From an uncultured Johnsonella sp. (GTDB lineage Bacteria; Bacillota; Clostridia; Lachnospirales; Lachnospiraceae), in NCBI GenBank assembly GCA_900766185.1, contig CAAFUL010000071.1:1-30852 (forward strand): a stretch of 30,852 nt of DNA, read 5' to 3'. Position numbers and translations under genes: made by a program. The notes under the pieces are model-generated. The model worked only from the letters and a program-made list of their open reading frames with translations. It ran no database searches and was not told the origin of the DNA. Of this stretch, positions 7,668 to 16,582 are shown one piece after another (the first letter of the stretch is position 1; every line of letters starts with the position of its first letter).

Positions 7668-8705
7668 GCTTACAAGCCTATCCGATATATGCAACATAAG
7701 CACGGTACCCTTATTTAATTCTGATTTTATCTCAAGTTCAATAGATAAAGCCTGTGAGATCTTTTTGCACAAAGCAAGCCCTATACCTGTGGATTTGCTA
7801 TACAGTCTGCCGTTTGCCCCGGTGTATCCGAACTCCTGTATGCGTGGCAGATCCTCGGCTGCTATACCTATACCGCTGTCTTTAATAAAAACCGCATATC
7901 TTCCCTTATGCAAATCATTTTTGGTAAAATTCTCATCTTTTTTCTTATCTTTAATTCCTATGCTGATTCCGCCTTTATTAGTATACTTTAAGGCATTTGA
8001 CAAAAGTTGCTCGAACATAAAACAAAACCACTTTTCATCACTTACAATACTTATATCAGGCGCCTCATAGTCAAGTGTAAGTTTCTTTTTTATAAATATA
8101 TGCGAATATTTCCTTATAGAGGTCTTTATAAGCATATCAAGAGAGTATTCTCTAAATAAATAATCGCTGCTTTTTGAGTTTAATCTCATGTAATTAAGTA
8201 ACAAATCAACATACCCCTCTATACGAAAAATCTCTTCTTGTACCTGTGTTCCCAAATTTTTAGGCAGCTCCGCCTCCAAAAGTTTAATTACAGATATGGG
8301 CATTTTTATCTGATGTGTCCAAACGGTATAGAAATTTTGCATTTCTGAAAAATCATTATCTTTCTTTTCAAGAGTATCCTCATAATGCTTAATGATATCT
8401 GCCATATAAAAAATATATAATTTAGGGTCCGCTTCCGTATTACCAAGACTTAATATATTATCCAAATCAACAGCACAGTTTATTTGCAGTCTCATACAAT
8501 CCTTTTTATATTTCAGATAATCATATACGATAAAAAATACCATAAAGACAAATGAAAGAAAGATCCCATATAGTAAGGGATCCGGTTTTAAAAATGCGCT
8601 ATATACGGGTAGGCATATAAAAAATATAGTGCCTATATAACTTATAAAAATCTTTCTTCTTGTGTATATGTAGCTTTTATATATATTAAAATCTTTATTT
8701 AACAT
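7665..8705 (-). CDS. Intramembrane-sensing histidine kinase, BceS type
   Basis: The 346-residue kinase has two closely spaced membrane helices (about 20-38 and 44-62) with almost no external loop. This is the arrangement of BceS-like kinases that do not sense ligand themselves but are driven by a BceAB transporter. The phosphorylated histidine is H131 in WTHQIKMPI. The ATPase domain has QLLSNALKYTN (N box) and DSGIGI, GYTG and STGIGLAL (G boxes). The start overlaps the end of the response regulator gene by 11 bases, with AGAGGAG nine bases upstream of the ATG. The partner transporter genes follow directly, which fixes its role in the module. Confidence 0.92.
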   Translation of the reverse strand: MLNKDFNIYKSYIYTRRKIFISYIGTIFFICLPVYSAFLKPDPLLYGIFLSFVFMVFFIVYDYLKYKKDCMRLQINCAVDLDNILSLGNTEADPKLYIFYMADIIKHYEDTLEKKDNDFSEMQNFYTVWTHQIKMPISVIKLLEAELPKNLGTQVQEEIFRIEGYVDLLLNYMRLNSKSSDYLFREYSLDMLIKTSIRKYSHIFIKKKLTLDYEAPDISIVSDEKWFCFMFEQLLSNALKYTNKGGISIGIKDKKKDENFTKNDLHKGRYAVFIKDSGIGIAAEDLPRIQEFGYTGANGRLYSKSTGIGLALCKKISQALSIELEIKSELNKGTVLMLHISDRLVS

Positions 8706-9366
8706 AATAGCCGACTCCTCTTTTAGTTTTTATAAAATCGGATCTGCCAAGCTTTTCCAAAGTGCTTTTAAGCCTTGAGACATTGACGGTTAAAGTATTG
8801 TCATCTATATACAGGTCTGACTGCCAAAGTTTATTCATGATTTCTTCCCTGCTTACCACATTTTGCTTGTTTTTCATAAGCACTTCCAATATACGAAACT
8901 CATTCTTACTCAGCTCCATCTCCCTGCCCATGTATGAGACACTCATGTTATCTATCTTTAATATAACATTGTCACATTCCAAATATTCATTCTCCAAGTT
9001 AAAATCATAACTTCGCCTTAAAAGAGCCAAAACCTTACTCTCAAGTATATCAAGCTCAAAGGGCTTACTTATAAAATCATCCGCCCCCATATTAATAGCC
9101 ATAATAATATTCATACTCTCCAGTGCGGATGATATAAATATAATAGGTATTTTAGAGACCTTCCTTATCATAGCGCACCAATGATAACCGTTAAAATAAG
9201 GTAAATTTATATCTATCATAAGCAAATGCGGATTTATAGCGGTAAAATCATCCATTACATTAAAAAAATCCTCAACACAAAATACCTCATAACCCCACTT
9301 GCTAAGGGAACTCTTTATAAGCCCTGCCAAGGTCAAATCATCTTCAATAATCATAATCTTATACAT
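8695..9366 (-). CDS. Response regulator, OmpR/PhoB family, BceR type
   Basis: The 223-residue protein has a receiver domain (1-115) and a winged-helix DNA-binding domain (about 130-223). Receiver residues are IIEDD at 6-10, the phospho-acceptor D52 in MIDINLP, and K101 in SKPFELD. The C-terminal part ends with the usual KTKRGVGYYV wing. Ten further residues could be read upstream (ATG at 9396), but the ATG at 9366 has a GCAGGTG site at normal distance and begins at the conserved receiver start, so I chose it. It should bind the inverted repeats at 7644-7667 and probably 9441-9454, activating the transporter genes and perhaps its own. Confidence 0.93.
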   Translation of the reverse strand: MYKIMIIEDDLTLAGLIKSSLSKWGYEVFCVEDFFNVMDDFTAINPHLLMIDINLPYFNGYHWCAMIRKVSKIPIIFISSALESMNIIMAINMGADDFISKPFELDILESKVLALLRRSYDFNLENEYLECDNVILKIDNMSVSYMGREMELSKNEFRILEVLMKNKQNVVSREEIMNKLWQSDLYIDDNTLTVNVSRLKSTLEKLGRSDFIKTKRGVGYYVK

Positions 9367-9399
9367 AATAAACACCTGCATATACAATAATATCACTCA

Positions 9400-9408
9400 A
9401 GTATAACA
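9400..9408 (-). promoter_or_regulatory. Extended -10 promoter of the regulator-kinase genes
   Basis: On the minus strand, TG-T-TATACT forms an extended -10 element about 35 bases upstream of the regulator start. I see no good -35 box, which suits an activator-dependent promoter with the operator-like repeat at 9441-9454 just upstream. Confidence 0.45.
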
Positions 9409-9440
9409 TAACAGCTCTTTTCATTTCTATTAAAGTGAAC

Positions 9441-9454
9441 TTACAATATTGTTC
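9441..9454. promoter_or_regulatory. Degenerate BceR-type operator upstream of the regulator gene
   Basis: TTACA-ATAT-TGTTC has one perfect and one imperfect half-site of the motif found at 7644-7667. It lies about 36-54 bases upstream of the -10 element, a typical activator position. This suggests autoregulation; weaker than the first site. Confidence 0.45.
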
Positions 9455-9496
9455 CCTGCCTTTTCTATACTTATAATTACTATCTTGGTTTAATGC

Positions 9497-9667
9497 AAAA
9501 ATTTCCTTATACTTCAATCTGTATAGCGTTTAGACCTTTCGATAAAGCGAGTTACAAATTCCACAGTCCGCCACGAAGTAGTAGGACAAGTAAGTTTTGC
9601 AGTCTGTGTAAATTTGTCAAAGCTTTAAGAAAGGTCTCTTGCTCGGATTAAAGTACAAGGAAATTTT
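9497..9667. repeat. Family B foldback repeat, copy 1
   Basis: The outer arms 9497-9518 and 9646-9667 (AAAATTTCCTTATACTTCAATC and its partner) and the inner arms 9532-9566 and 9604-9637 (AGACCTTTCGATAAAGCGAG and its partner) make a nested foldback of 171 bp. A further partial outer arm, 9695-9713, abuts the stop codon of the next gene at 9714. Copies are at 17181-17371 and, truncated by the window, 30755-30852. It fills most of the 9397-9713 gap between the regulator promoter and the 3' end of the transporter operon. It could serve as a transcript end, but there is no classic T-run. Confidence 0.75.
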
Positions 9668-9713
9668 ATTTTAATCAAAACATCTTAAAGATAAATTAAA
9701 GTACAAGTAATTT

Positions 9714-10316
9714 CTAGCTCAGCTCCTCAAAATTAATGATTCTGTCACTAATTCTCTTTGCTAAGGCATGATTATGAGTAACCGCAAGCAATCCTATATT
9801 TCTCTTCTTACACTGCTTTATAATAACATCCCAGATTGCAGCTTGAGTAATAGCATCAAGCATAGTAGTCATCTCATCCGCTATGATATACTTGGTCTTG
9901 GGACCTAAGGCTCTTGCTATACAAAACCTTTGCAGCTCGCCTCCGCTAAGTTCAGAGGGCCAGCGTGTAAGCCAACTTTTTTGTATTCCCAAAGCCTCTA
10001 TAGTCTCATCATCTATATCCCAGCCTTCTTTGAGTATCTGTTTCATATGCCACTTAGGATTAACCGCCTTTTCAGGGTGCTGATATATAAGCTGCACCGG
10101 ACAATATCCGCTTTTTGGCAGCGGACTGTTATTAAAAAGCACTTCTCCTGAGTCAGGTTTTATATAACCTGCCAGTATTTTTGAAAAAGTAGACTTTCCG
10201 CAACCGGAAGGTCCTATGAGAGATACTATCTCATCAATTCCGAAACTCATGCTTATATTATCCAATATTTTATGTTGTTTATTATATGAAAAATGTATAT
10301 TTTTAGCTTCAAGCAT
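9714..10316 (-). CDS. Peptide/nickel-type ABC transporter ATP-binding protein (second ATPase, DppF/NikE position)
   Basis: This 200-residue ATPase has Walker A GPSGCGKST at 35-43, Q-loop IYQHP near 77-81, NPKWHM at 86-91 (the place of NPR in DppF/NikE), signature LSGGE at 123-127 and Walker B YIIADEMTTMLD from 143. It is shorter than the usual 260-320 residues because it ends soon after the H-loop (VTHNHA) and lacks the C-terminal oligopeptide-transport extension carried by its partner. The methionine after the catalytic glutamate (DEMT rather than DEPT) is unusual. It is the last gene of the cobalamin-controlled operon, 20 bases after the first ATPase, and should form the heterodimeric motor with it. 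Confidence 0.9.
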   Translation of the reverse strand: MLEAKNIHFSYNKQHKILDNISMSFGIDEIVSLIGPSGCGKSTFSKILAGYIKPDSGEVLFNNSPLPKSGYCPVQLIYQHPEKAVNPKWHMKQILKEGWDIDDETIEALGIQKSWLTRWPSELSGGELQRFCIARALGPKTKYIIADEMTTMLDAITQAAIWDVIIKQCKKRNIGLLAVTHNHALAKRISDRIINFEELS

Positions 10317-10336
10317 AATCTTTATCTACACCTTCC

Positions 10337-11161
10337 TTAATTTGATGCCGGCAAAGGCAGACCGCACTCTTCACATTCCAAAGCAAGTTTTTTCATATCT
10401 ATCGCCTCAAATTTATTTTGTGGGAGTGCTGCCCACAAAGCCTTTGTATATGGGTGCTTTATACTGTCATCACCCTTTAAAAAGTCTTCCACTTTTAAGG
10501 TTTCCAAAATAGTACCGCCATAAAATATAGATATTCTGTCTGCCACTTCACAAACCAAGTCCACATCATGAGTAATTAAAAGCACTCCCTTGCCCTCATC
10601 CGCAAAATCTCTAAATACATTAAGTATCTCCGCTGCAAGCTTGGGATTAAGTCCCGGAGTAGGCTCATCCGCTATTATCAGTTTGGCATCATCCACCACA
10701 CTGCTCATTATAAGTGCTCGCCTTGCCATACCTCCGGATAATTGAAAGGGATACTTTTCTTTGTCTTCTTTGGATAAATTAAATTTTTCAAGTAGTTCTT
10801 CCGCCTTTTTCTTATTATAGCCCTTGCCGAATATTTGTGTGCTTAACTTACTTAAGGGATCAAGATAGGCTATTGACTGGGGTATAAGACTTATTTCCTT
10901 ACCCCTTAACTTCTTTATGAGTTTCTTGTCAAGCAGTTTTCCCTCGTAGAAAATCTCCCCTCCCTTTATAGCATTTTCGGGGAGTATATCCATAACCGCA
11001 TGAGCGAGCAAACTCTTACCGCTGCCTGAAGAACCTACCACTGCGTGTATCTCTCCTGCTTTAACCTCAATACTCATGTGGTGTATGGTATCTTTTATGA
11101 TTTGGTTAAGCAAGCGATCATACATTTTAAAAGATATTGTTAAATTTTTTACTTCAAGCAT
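10337..11161 (-). CDS. Peptide/nickel-type ABC transporter ATP-binding protein (first ATPase, DppD/NikD position)
   Basis: The 274-residue cytoplasmic ATPase has Walker A GSSGSGKS at 43-50, Q-loop LIPQSIAYLDP from 92, signature LSGGMARRA from 141 and Walker B LIIADEPTPGLNP from 161. The H-loop LITHD follows. A C-terminal HPYTKALWAALP motif (about 237-248) is the oligopeptide/dipeptide transporter extension. It starts 3 bases after the second permease gene ends, and so is translationally coupled. It pairs with the shorter ATPase encoded next. Substrate class cannot be told from the ATPase; the riboswitch upstream of the operon is the best clue. Confidence 0.92.
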   Translation of the reverse strand: MLEVKNLTISFKMYDRLLNQIIKDTIHHMSIEVKAGEIHAVVGSSGSGKSLLAHAVMDILPENAIKGGEIFYEGKLLDKKLIKKLRGKEISLIPQSIAYLDPLSKLSTQIFGKGYNKKKAEELLEKFNLSKEDKEKYPFQLSGGMARRALIMSSVVDDAKLIIADEPTPGLNPKLAAEILNVFRDFADEGKGVLLITHDVDLVCEVADRISIFYGGTILETLKVEDFLKGDDSIKHPYTKALWAALPQNKFEAIDMKKLALECEECGLPLPASN

Positions 11162-11164
11162 ACT

Positions 11165-11998
11165 TTACTCCTGTCCTGTCTTAGGATCTATTAATTTTTT
11201 CAAGTTACCGCCTATACCGTCAAAAAGCATTACCACCGAAAGTAAAAGCAGACCGGGGAATACCGCAAGCCACCACATTCCCAAGGTAATATATCTCATA
11301 GACTCCGAAAGTATAACACCTATAGCAGGTTGCTCAAGCGGTATACCAAAGCCCAAGAAGGTAAGTGATGCCTCATGTAAGATGGCATGTGGGAATAAAA
11401 GCACCAAGCCTACAAAAAATTGCGGCAGTATATGCGGTTGTATATGTCTTACAGCTATTGTAAGCGGTGACTGTCCAAGCTTTCTTGCCTGCAATATATA
11501 TTGATTGGTCTTAAGTGCAAGTATCTCCGCCCTTACTATTCTTGTAAGTCCCGTCCAGTGAGTAACCGCAACACCTATAAGTATTCCCTTAACTCCCTTG
11601 CCCACAAGAATTGATATGAACATAAGGAAGATAAGGTGCGGCTTTCCCTGAAAGAGATCCACAAGCCAAAGTATTGCCGAATCAACCTTTTTACCGGCGG
11701 TCGCTGCCAAAGTACCCAAAACCACAGCAAGTACCGAGCTTACCAAAGAGGCTATAAGTCCTATCCATATACTGGTTGTCATACCTTTTAGGGATCTGAA
11801 AAACATATCTCTTCCAAGCCAATCAGTTCCGAATATATGCTCAAGAGACGGCGGAAGGTTTTTTTGAGCAAAGTTGCTTCCGTAATGACTTTCATTAATA
11901 AAACTTCCTACAATCATTATCGCAAGTAAAAACAAAGTGCAGAACACCAACATAAATATAGTTTTTGTACGCAAATTGATCTCAAATTTATTTTTCAT
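11165..11998 (-). CDS. Peptide/nickel-type ABC transporter permease (DppC/NikC type)
   Basis: The 277-residue inner-membrane protein has an N-terminal helix (about 14-32), the family motif FGTDWLGRDMFFRSL after it, and five further helices. The coupling segment carries the EAA-like stretch RAEILALKTNQYILQARKLG before a cytoplasmic loop that meets the ATPase. The start overlaps the end of the first permease gene by 11 bases, with AAGGAGG six bases upstream of the ATG. Confidence 0.92.
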   Translation of the reverse strand: MKNKFEINLRTKTIFMLVFCTLFLLAIMIVGSFINESHYGSNFAQKNLPPSLEHIFGTDWLGRDMFFRSLKGMTTSIWIGLIASLVSSVLAVVLGTLAATAGKKVDSAILWLVDLFQGKPHLIFLMFISILVGKGVKGILIGVAVTHWTGLTRIVRAEILALKTNQYILQARKLGQSPLTIAVRHIQPHILPQFFVGLVLLFPHAILHEASLTFLGFGIPLEQPAIGVILSESMRYITLGMWWLAVFPGLLLLSVVMLFDGIGGNLKKLIDPKTGQE

Positions 11999-12971
11999 GC
12001 TGTGCCTCCTTTATCCTCGGGTCTATCACCGGATAAAGCAGATTTGCTATCATATTTCCGATAAATACTATTGCACCGGTAAACATGGTTATTCCCAGTA
12101 AAAGAGGTAAATCTCCCTTTACACCTGCTGCCACCGTAACACTTCCAAGCCCTGCGTATGAGAATACATTTTCCGCAAGCACCGAGCCTCCGAAAAGCTC
12201 ACTTATTGAAGCAAACTGCAAGGTAACAGCCGGTAAGAGTATATTTCTTATTCCATGATTTTTAACTATGGCAAATGTAGACTCACCTCTGGCTCTTGCA
12301 AAAAGAGCATACTCACTGTTCCACACTTCTATCATCTTCTCTCTTGTATGCAGGGCTATACTCGAAATCCCTATAATACTTAAAGTAAGTGCGGGAAGTA
12401 TGAGGTGGTAGATCCTATCCCATACGGTAACATTTGCCGCTGCCTTTCCTATCGGAGCCGAAAGTCCTATAGGAAATATCTTAAGCTGCACACTGAATAC
12501 TAATAATAGTAGTATACCTATCCAAAAGGTCGGCGTAGACGAGAGTATATAGCAAAATGTTCTAATTGCCTTATCTAAGATGCTGTCCCTGTATGTAGCT
12601 GCCAAAATACCCAGAATAAAGCCGAGTATTCCAGAAAAAAGCCACGATACAAACATTAACCAAAAAGAATTCTTCACATTTTCCGAAATCACATCTATTA
12701 CCGGTCTTGAGTATACTATGGAGTCTCCCATATCTCCTTTAAGCATGGAAGTAGCCCATTTACCGTATCTTTCCAAAGGGGGGTCATTAAGACCCCACTT
12801 TTGTGCTATATATTCCATCTGCTCAGGGCTTGCAATACTCTCAGCTCCCACATAGGCTCTTACCGGATCTATGGGGGAAAGCTGTGCCAGAGTAAATGTA
12901 AGTATAGATAGAGCAATAATCAAGGACACAGCCTTTATTACCGACTTAAGCGTATATTTTAATGTTGCCAC
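11988..12971 (-). CDS. Peptide/nickel-type ABC transporter permease (DppB/NikB type)
   Basis: The 327-residue permease has one helix near 12-30 and a periplasmic-side segment with LSPIDPVRAYVG and QKWGLNDPPLERYGKW, hallmarks of the DppB/OppB/NikB group. Five more helices follow, with the coupling motif EYALFARARGES near 240. The start codon is GTG, not ATG: AGGAGGG stands a few bases ahead of it and no closer ATG fits the family start. It follows the binding-protein gene by 13 bases. Confidence 0.92.
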   Translation of the reverse strand: MATLKYTLKSVIKAVSLIIALSILTFTLAQLSPIDPVRAYVGAESIASPEQMEYIAQKWGLNDPPLERYGKWATSMLKGDMGDSIVYSRPVIDVISENVKNSFWLMFVSWLFSGILGFILGILAATYRDSILDKAIRTFCYILSSTPTFWIGILLLLVFSVQLKIFPIGLSAPIGKAAANVTVWDRIYHLILPALTLSIIGISSIALHTREKMIEVWNSEYALFARARGESTFAIVKNHGIRNILLPAVTLQFASISELFGGSVLAENVFSYAGLGSVTVAAGVKGDLPLLLGITMFTGAIVFIGNMIANLLYPVIDPRIKEAQHEK

Positions 12972-12984
12972 AAAACCCTCCTGA

Positions 12985-14637
12985 CTATTTCTTGTAATCC
13001 CATTTTGTAATATTTTCCATTATAGCTATACCATGGTCATGAGGAAGTACTATATCACCGCCTAAATCAATACCGTCTCTTATTATATACACATGCTTTG
13101 CATAGCATATAGGTATGTATACAGCCTCTCCAAGTACGCTTGGACCCTCAGTTCCATCCCAAAGAGCCTCTCTCCAATAATCTATAGCCTCTTCTTCCGT
13201 CTTTGCACTTACTGCTTTTTTAATATATTCGTCTGTCTTTTCGTTCTTATAGCATATTACATTGTTCCAACCGCTTTGATTGTAAGTCTCACCGTCAAAA
13301 AGTTTCTTTATACCCATAGGGTTGTACTGTCCGCCGCCAAGTACTATTGCTTGAGATTTTCCAAGTTTTTTTATCTCATCCCAATCCTTACCTGTAGGTT
13401 TGATTTCTATTCCAAGCTCTTTAGCCTGCTGCTCTACACCTAAGGCTACCGCCTGTCTTTCCTTGGCACTTGCACCGTAGAGGAGTTCAAAGCTTGCTTT
13501 AACTCCGTCTTTTTCACGAATACCGTCTACTCCTACTACCCAGCCTGCATCATCAAGTATTTTCTTCGCCGCTTCCACATCACCGTCTTTGATATTGGCA
13601 ACTTCATCCGCTATACCCCAAGGGAATTTTGCAAACATATCAAAAATAGGCTCTCCGTATCCCTCAAGCACATCATCAACTATTGCCTGTCTGTTTAATC
13701 CTATAGTTAAAGCCTTCCTTATAGCCAGGTCGGAGGTTACATCATTACCCATAGGATCGCCTTGCTCAGTTGTATTTCCGCTCTTTATACAGGGCATTGA
13801 CAGTATACGGTAATCATAACTTTCCATAGGCTTAAAGCTATATCCTTCCACAGGGCTTTTTGCCATAGAGTGATCTACTAAAGCTATATCGACTTCTCCC
13901 GCCTTTGCGGCTGCAAAAGCCGAACTTGACTCCATAAGTATCATTACAAAGCGTTTGAACTTCATCTTCTCGCCGTAGTAATCATCATTTCTCTCCAGTA
14001 TAAGCTGCTGACCCTCATCATATTGCACAAATTTTAAAGGTCCGCTTCCTATAGGATGCTTAGCATAGGCCTCGCTATTAACATAGGTCTTTTCAGGCAC
14101 TATTCCAAGTGCGGCTGACACATACAGGAAAGAAGAAAATGGCTCGTTCATTCTAAACTCTACCGTAGTATCATCTACTGCCACAGCTTCCTTAAGATTG
14201 CTTAGATCCAGACTTCCGCCTATTGCCTTAGTATTATTAAAAGTAAATGCCACATCTGAAGCTGTAAGCTTGGAGCCGTCATGGAACTTTACATCGTCTC
14301 TTATCTTAAAAGTCCATGTAAGACTGTCATCACTTACACTGTAATCAGTAGCCAGATCTTTTTCTATTGAAGCACTCTTTATCTTCATAAGTTTGCTTTG
14401 TATAAGAGGTTCTCCATACTCTCCCCAGCCTGCACAAGGATCAAGGCTTCCGAAAATTTCTGCAGCTATTCTTACCTCTTCCTTATCTTCAAGACGCTTT
14501 GCAGTTGATTCTTGTGAAACCGATTCTCCCATACCGCTTCCTGTAGCTGTGGTAGAATTTGGAGAAGAAGAACAGGCACTGAGAAATAGTGTGGCACATA
14601 TACTCAACGACAATATTCTTTTTATTTGCTTTTTCAT
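12985..14637 (-). CDS. ABC transporter substrate-binding lipoprotein, SBP_bac_5 family (first paralog)
   Basis: The 550-residue protein has a lipoprotein signal (lipobox LSAC, cysteine 22), then a serine-rich linker and the SBP_bac_5 fold of peptide and nickel binding proteins. Examples are TWTFKIRDDVKFHDGSKLTA, the DVAFTFNN segment and the YDEGQQLILERNDDYYG segment. Its close paralog is encoded immediately upstream, and the two align over almost the whole length with no large gaps. Both end with a conserved HDHG motif (here PHDHGIA near residue 535) that could bind a metal ion. The gene lies between its paralog and the permease genes, so it is part of the operon. The substrate may be a cobalt complex or corrinoid-related compound, inferred only from the riboswitch. 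Confidence 0.9.
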   Translation of the reverse strand: MKKQIKRILSLSICATLFLSACSSSPNSTTATGSGMGESVSQESTAKRLEDKEEVRIAAEIFGSLDPCAGWGEYGEPLIQSKLMKIKSASIEKDLATDYSVSDDSLTWTFKIRDDVKFHDGSKLTASDVAFTFNNTKAIGGSLDLSNLKEAVAVDDTTVEFRMNEPFSSFLYVSAALGIVPEKTYVNSEAYAKHPIGSGPLKFVQYDEGQQLILERNDDYYGEKMKFKRFVMILMESSSAFAAAKAGEVDIALVDHSMAKSPVEGYSFKPMESYDYRILSMPCIKSGNTTEQGDPMGNDVTSDLAIRKALTIGLNRQAIVDDVLEGYGEPIFDMFAKFPWGIADEVANIKDGDVEAAKKILDDAGWVVGVDGIREKDGVKASFELLYGASAKERQAVALGVEQQAKELGIEIKPTGKDWDEIKKLGKSQAIVLGGGQYNPMGIKKLFDGETYNQSGWNNVICYKNEKTDEYIKKAVSAKTEEEAIDYWREALWDGTEGPSVLGEAVYIPICYAKHVYIIRDGIDLGGDIVLPHDHGIAIMENITKWDYKK

Positions 14638-14726
14638 AGCATTACCTTTCTGTTTGTAACATCCTTTCCTTATAGTACATAATTTGATAAAAATTATAGT
14701 TTACTTACAGCATAAACGCTTGCTTA

Positions 14727-16415
14727 CTAATTTGCAGCCTTATAATCCCAATGTATTACATCTTGTAATGATGCGGTTCCGTGATCATGGGCAAGTATAA
14801 CATCCTTACCTAAGTCAATTCCCTCTCTTACAAAGTAAAGATGTCTTATATAACATAGCGGAATGTAGCAGGTCTCTCCCAGTACACTTGGTCCCTCGGT
14901 TCCGTCCCATGAAACCTTTTGCCAATACTCATTAGCCTCTTCATCAGTTTTAGCAGCAAATGCCTTTTCTATGTATTCATCAGTCTTTGCATTGCTGTAG
15001 CCTATAACATTAGACCAACCTGTAGTCTTTGCAAATCTTCCGTCATAAATCATATCTACATTCATAGGATTGCAATGTCCTCCTCCCAATACCATAGGGG
15101 TTGACTTTGCAAGCTTTTTAATTTCATCATAGTCTTTACCTACAGGTTTAACACTGATTCCTAACTTTTTAGCTTCTTCAGCAAATGACATGGCTATAGC
15201 CTGTCTGTCTACTGCATTGGCACCATATAATAACTCAAACTCCGCCTTTACTCCGTCTTTTTCTCTTATGCCGTCACTGCCTTCTACCCAGCCTGCCTCG
15301 TCAAGTATCTTCTTTGCAGCCTCAACATCGCCATCTTTTACATCCTTAACCAAGTCTCCAAGTCCCCAACCGAACTTACTGAACACATCAAAGGTCGCTT
15401 CCCCATAGCCGGAAAGTGCATTCTGTACTATTGCTTCTCTGCTTATACCTAGAGACAGAGCCTTTCTTACTGCCACATCCGAAGTTACCGCATTGCCTAT
15501 AGGATCACCCTCTTCGGTAGTTGTTCCCGGCTTATTATAAGGCATGGAAATTGAACGATAGTCAAAGGTTGTAAACTCTTTTAACTTATAGCCCTGAACC
15601 TGACTTTGTGCAGATTGCTCATCAATCTTTGCCATATCCACCGTTCCTGCCTGTACCGCAGCAAATGCTGAACTTGTATCCATCATGAGTAAAACCAACT
15701 TCTTAAAGATAGGCTTATCTCCATAATAATCATCATTTCTTTCCATAATAAGCTGCTGACCCTCATCATACTGTACGAATTTATAAGGTCCGCTTCCTAT
15801 TGGATTTTTGGCATAGGTCGCACTGTCCACATAGGATTTTTCAGGCACTATTGCAAGTGCTGCCGTATTATACAGGAAGGATGAGAAAGGCTTATTCATT
15901 CTAAATTCCACAGTGGTATCATCTACTGCCACAGCCTCATCCATATTTGCCAAATCCACCTTGCCCGCTATTGCCTTTGTATTGTTAAAAGTAAATGCTA
16001 CATCTGCCGCTGTAAGTTTAGAGCCGTCATGGAACTTCACATCATCTCTTATCTTAAAGGTCCATACTAAACCGTCATCACTTACACTATAATCTGTAGC
16101 CAGATCCTTTTCTATAGTAGTACTGTTAATTTGCATAAGCTTACTCTGCATAAGGCTGGGTCCGTACTGCCCCCATCCCATACAAGGATCAAGAGTTGTA
16201 AAAGGCTTAACTGCCATTCTGAACTCCTCCTTATTCTCAAGACGGGCAAGCTCAACATCGGACTCTGCATTTTGCTGTGCAGACGATACGCCCTCCGATA
16301 CACTCTCCGCTTTAGCGGCTGCACCGCTGCCTGCAGTTCCTGAATTTGAACAAGCTGACAAAAGCAACATAAATGATGCACAAACACCTAAAATACCTAA
16401 AACTCTTTTTTTCAT
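14727..16415 (-). CDS. ABC transporter substrate-binding lipoprotein, SBP_bac_5 family (second paralog, first in operon)
   Basis: The 562-residue protein is the first gene of the transporter operon. The frame is open to 16532, but the signal peptide (MKKRV start, lipobox LSAC at cysteine 22) begins at the ATG at 16415, preceded by GGAGG four bases away. It shares long blocks with the downstream paralog (WTFKIRDDVKFHDGSKLTA, VAFTFNNTKAI, YDEGQQLIMERNDDYYG) and the C-terminal AHDHG motif. It differs at likely ligand-facing places, such as GGGHCNPMNVDM where the paralog has GGGQYNPMGIKK. Two binding proteins sharing one membrane complex suggests a broadened or tuned substrate range. The cobalamin riboswitch and terminator lie about 290 bases upstream. 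Confidence 0.9.
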   Translation of the reverse strand: MKKRVLGILGVCASFMLLLSACSNSGTAGSGAAAKAESVSEGVSSAQQNAESDVELARLENKEEFRMAVKPFTTLDPCMGWGQYGPSLMQSKLMQINSTTIEKDLATDYSVSDDGLVWTFKIRDDVKFHDGSKLTAADVAFTFNNTKAIAGKVDLANMDEAVAVDDTTVEFRMNKPFSSFLYNTAALAIVPEKSYVDSATYAKNPIGSGPYKFVQYDEGQQLIMERNDDYYGDKPIFKKLVLLMMDTSSAFAAVQAGTVDMAKIDEQSAQSQVQGYKLKEFTTFDYRSISMPYNKPGTTTEEGDPIGNAVTSDVAVRKALSLGISREAIVQNALSGYGEATFDVFSKFGWGLGDLVKDVKDGDVEAAKKILDEAGWVEGSDGIREKDGVKAEFELLYGANAVDRQAIAMSFAEEAKKLGISVKPVGKDYDEIKKLAKSTPMVLGGGHCNPMNVDMIYDGRFAKTTGWSNVIGYSNAKTDEYIEKAFAAKTDEEANEYWQKVSWDGTEGPSVLGETCYIPLCYIRHLYFVREGIDLGKDVILAHDHGTASLQDVIHWDYKAAN

Positions 16416-16475
16416 AAAACCTCCAAAATATTTTATAGCACACTGTTTATAGAACACATACAGGCAAATGCAGAT

Positions 16476-16582
16476 ATTAGTACAGCCTAACTTGCTATGC
16501 CATTTAACAACATAAAGTTGATCCACTTTCATATGCCACAGATGAAATTAGTACAACCTAACTTGCTATACCATTTGACAAC
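16476..16582. repeat. Tandem direct repeat in the leader of the transporter operon
   Basis: A 36-base unit occurs at 16476-16511 and 16547-16582, 71 bases apart, with 33 of 36 bases identical (ATTAGTACA-CCTAACTTGC core). It lies between the riboswitch terminator and the first gene. Protein operator, RNA element or remnant of a duplicated insertion are all possible. I recognise no known regulator site in it. Confidence 0.6.

Noticed and set aside
16112..16387. A 91-codon frame inside the second binding-protein gene
   Set aside because: Same strand, different frame of a clear lipoprotein gene; composition rich in leucine and serine with no start signal, typical of a shadow.
16476..16582. NikR operator in the transporter leader
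   Set aside because: The GTATGA-N16-TCATAC pattern is absent; the repeats are direct, not inverted.
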